DNA from: Trogon surrucura
Lineage: Eukaryota > Chordata > Aves > Trogoniformes > Trogonidae
Assembly (NCBI GenBank): GCA_020746105.1
Contig: CM036619.1
Coordinates: forward strand, 12,066,238-12,130,237
Direction of reading: 5' to 3'
DNA length: 64,000 nt
A model generated the notes under the pieces. It made no database searches. It worked only from the letters and a program-made list of their open reading frames with translations, and was not told the origin of the DNA. A program made the position numbers and the translations under genes. This document shows, one piece after another, positions 61,871-64,000 of this stretch (within the stretch, counting starts at the first letter, position 1; each line of letters starts with the position of its first letter).

Positions 61871-64000
61871 GCTCTTCAAATCAGAAGGTAATAGCTATCA
61901 AAGACAGTGGTTTCTGAACAAAGTTCTGTACTCAGGTATTTTGCACTATCTGTGCGTGCAGATCTCTCTTTGATGTTGATGAGAGAAACCTGCTCATCAG
62001 GGGAGCACCACACTGACAGAAAAATCTGCTTTCGCAGAGGAGGAGGGAGAGGACAGTTCGTCCTGCATCTGCTCGGACAGTCGCTGGGTTTCCCATCATT
62101 TTCCTGTAGGTGGCACTGCTAAATTTTTTAACAAAAGTGAATTTTGTGAACTCTTAAGATCTCAGTCATTTAGTAATCTTATCTTAATGGAAAAGCTAAA
62201 CTACGCAAGTCATTTCCCTGCCACAGCAGCCTTCCTCGCACAGACACAAAGGAGTCTATGCTTGACTCCTTTGAAAGTCTAGTGGAAAAAGAAATTTAAG
62301 GTCAAGGCTTCTATTCGTGTCATCAACCGAATACTTTCCTCCCAGGAATTCAATGCAGATGGAAAATTCTGGATCTGATTTCCTCTTAGGATTTCACTTC
62401 TAGGTTATATAGTAATTTGTGAAAGCCATTCCGTGCCTCCAGTATGAAACATGCACTCTTTTTTCAGTTCATGGCCTGGCTTATGTATCCTTTCTTCCTA
62501 CTTTTACCTTCTGCTAGAAATTTCAGTGCCTCACAAACAGTGCTATGAGAGTATCACAAGTGCCGGGATGCTCCTTTTCCAGCAGAAGAAACATTTCTCC
62601 TTTTCCAACCCTTCTGACAAATCCTGATATTTACAGCAAACTGAAACAGCCATAGAATCAGTAAATCAGGGATGGAAAAATCAAAGTGGCAGGAGATGAC
62701 AGGTCATGCGGAGGGCAGAGGATAAATCCCTCTGGGAACTGTTCACCTCATATCAGCCCTGGGCACCCCATCTCAAACCCCTACGCAACAGAACCACAGT
62801 GCATCTATCTGCACAGAGCATACAGTTAATGAGGGTACAAGAATCGCCCTTCAAAACATCTCACCATGCAAGAGCCAAACTGAAGTTGTCAGCTGGCTGC
62901 TTAGCAGTAGCCTGACATTAGAAGGTCAGTCCTATGCATATCCAAGCACGTATTAAAATGTCAGCAATGTATGCTTGTTTGCCTCCTAACCCTATCTACC
63001 TCATATCTGATATGTAACCTGTCCTGTGAAGGTCAGTATTTTTTCTATTCAAATAGTGCCAGTAAATTCACAAGCTTTCAGAGTGCTGAAAAAGGCTTTG
63101 TTTCAAGAGCATCACATGGCAGGAAGTCCCATGTGTCAGACATGTTACGAAAACATCCTCCTCTTGCACCAGTTACGGACCTATCACCCTCAGTTCCACT
63201 GGTTCCTTTTGTCGTCAGATATAAGGAAAAGTAACTAGCAGGGACACATAAGCTTTTGGAACATCCTACCCAGAAAACCGTGTTACTGTCCAGGCTATCA
63301 GTCCAGAGAAGCTTCAGTTTTCCCCCCAGATATGTTACTTTCCTTACTATGGGAAAGGCGAGACTCTGAGCATGTCATAATTAAAGCTTCTCTGGTGGTC
63401 ACATTCAAAGAAACATGGATATAATCATAAGCTAGAGAGAAGCTTTTATCGTAACTGCCCTCTTTGTAACTCTTCTTTTGTTAATGTAGGATCCTTCAAG
63501 CCAGCTTCCTCTGCCAGGACTGAAAGGAGGGACCGAAAAAGAAATCCCTTTCTTCCTCCATTGCAATTGCACTCGTTTGACAGCCACTCAGCCAAAAGAC
63601 ACTGTTTGTCTTCCAAGGTGAAAGCTCTCAAAAAATTGATGCTGATGTATCCTGTAAATTCCTAGGTTTTACTACCATCGTGGGATTCAACTATCCAGAT
63701 AAGAGATTTGACTTATGCGACATGGTAGCATTAGCAGCTCAAAAGTTCATTCATCCTCAAGAGCATGTATATCAGCTGAAATGAGTTTCAAAGGACCGTT
63801 ACTTGAACTGATTTACAGGTACAGCAGACACAGAGACACTTTTTTCAATGACATAATTTTAATAGGCCAGGAGCATTTTTGCTACTGCAGCCAAGAATAT
63901 GATATTTTTATTTTGTCTGTCAGAAGGGAAGCTTCACTTTGCATGCCTTTAGCCTCAGGAACAGAATTTCCTGACAGTATTGCCAAGAGCACATCATTTT

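Larger units (their letters stand above)
47402..64000. other. 16.6 kb without recognisable gene
   Basis: The longest stretch without a clear transposon. It holds the two longest open frames of the window (48009-48545, 178 codons, and 48590-49102, 170 codons, both plus strand and in different frames). A simple estimate, about one stop per 20 codons in six frames of 64 kb, predicts roughly one frame of this size by chance. Neither protein shows a domain, signal or membrane pattern I recognise. AT-rich blocks at 54090-54240, 57560-57860 and 61560-61830 could be conserved regulatory DNA. A possible ancient CR1 trace lies near 62650-62720. Confidence 0.4.

Noticed and set aside
62650-62720. ATAGAATCAGTAAATCAGGG as another CR1 3' end
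   Set aside because: The first 20 bases resemble an old CR1 tail, but the following sequence lacks the GGAAGGGACC and CATCTAGTCCA blocks, so it could not be supported as a feature.
1-64000. tRNA, rRNA, snRNA genes, CRISPR arrays, phage or bacterial operons
   Set aside because: No cloverleaf-like box A/box B pair, no regularly spaced identical repeats with spacers, and no dense open reading frames with ribosome binding sites were found. The CR1 content shows vertebrate nuclear DNA.

Overview
This window looks like nuclear DNA of a bird. At least a dozen fragments of the CR1 LINE retrotransposon are scattered on both strands. Many carry the avian-type 3' end: a GGTTGGAAGGGACCT-like block followed by short ATTCTATG-type tail repeats. 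I see no SINEs, DNA transposons, recognisable LTRs, bacterial operon structure or CRISPR. The sequence is AT-rich with frequent stops in all frames. CR1-type sequence adds up to about 3.8 kb by rough addition (near 6 percent). A crocodilian or turtle also carries CR1, so bird is the best reading, not a proof.

Layout. 0-11 kb: mostly single-copy-looking DNA with CR1 fragments at 563-1010 (-), 3946-4265 (+) and 6860-7000 (-). 11-20 kb is the repeat-rich part: CR1 at 10991-11605 (-), 12012-12530 (+), 14181-14882 (-), an internal reverse-transcriptase fragment at 17358-17910 (+) and a short 3' end at 19340-19426 (+). A GGAT/GATA microsatellite lies at 14983-15119. 20-31 kb: no clear repeat. 31.0-31.5 kb: two CR1 3' ends point at each other, next to a third, degenerate trace. 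31.5-64 kb: long unique-looking stretches broken by CR1 at 40971-41146 (-) and 47301-47401 (-), a few tandem duplications and polypurine runs.

Genes. I cannot support any complete host gene. The longest open frames (178 and 170 codons near 48-49 kb) are about what chance gives in 64 kb read in six frames. None resembles a protein family I recognise. A few minus-strand segments combine an open frame with convincing splice-like borders (best 15295-15561, then 21135-21250 and 12863-12995). They are listed as weak exon candidates only. The window is therefore best read as intergenic or intronic DNA of a gene-poor region. The only recognisable coding remains are decayed CR1 ORF2 (reverse transcriptase) pieces. 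No undescribed system was found. The more interesting observations concern CR1 decay patterns, the inverted CR1 pair and a few blocks that could be conserved regulatory DNA.
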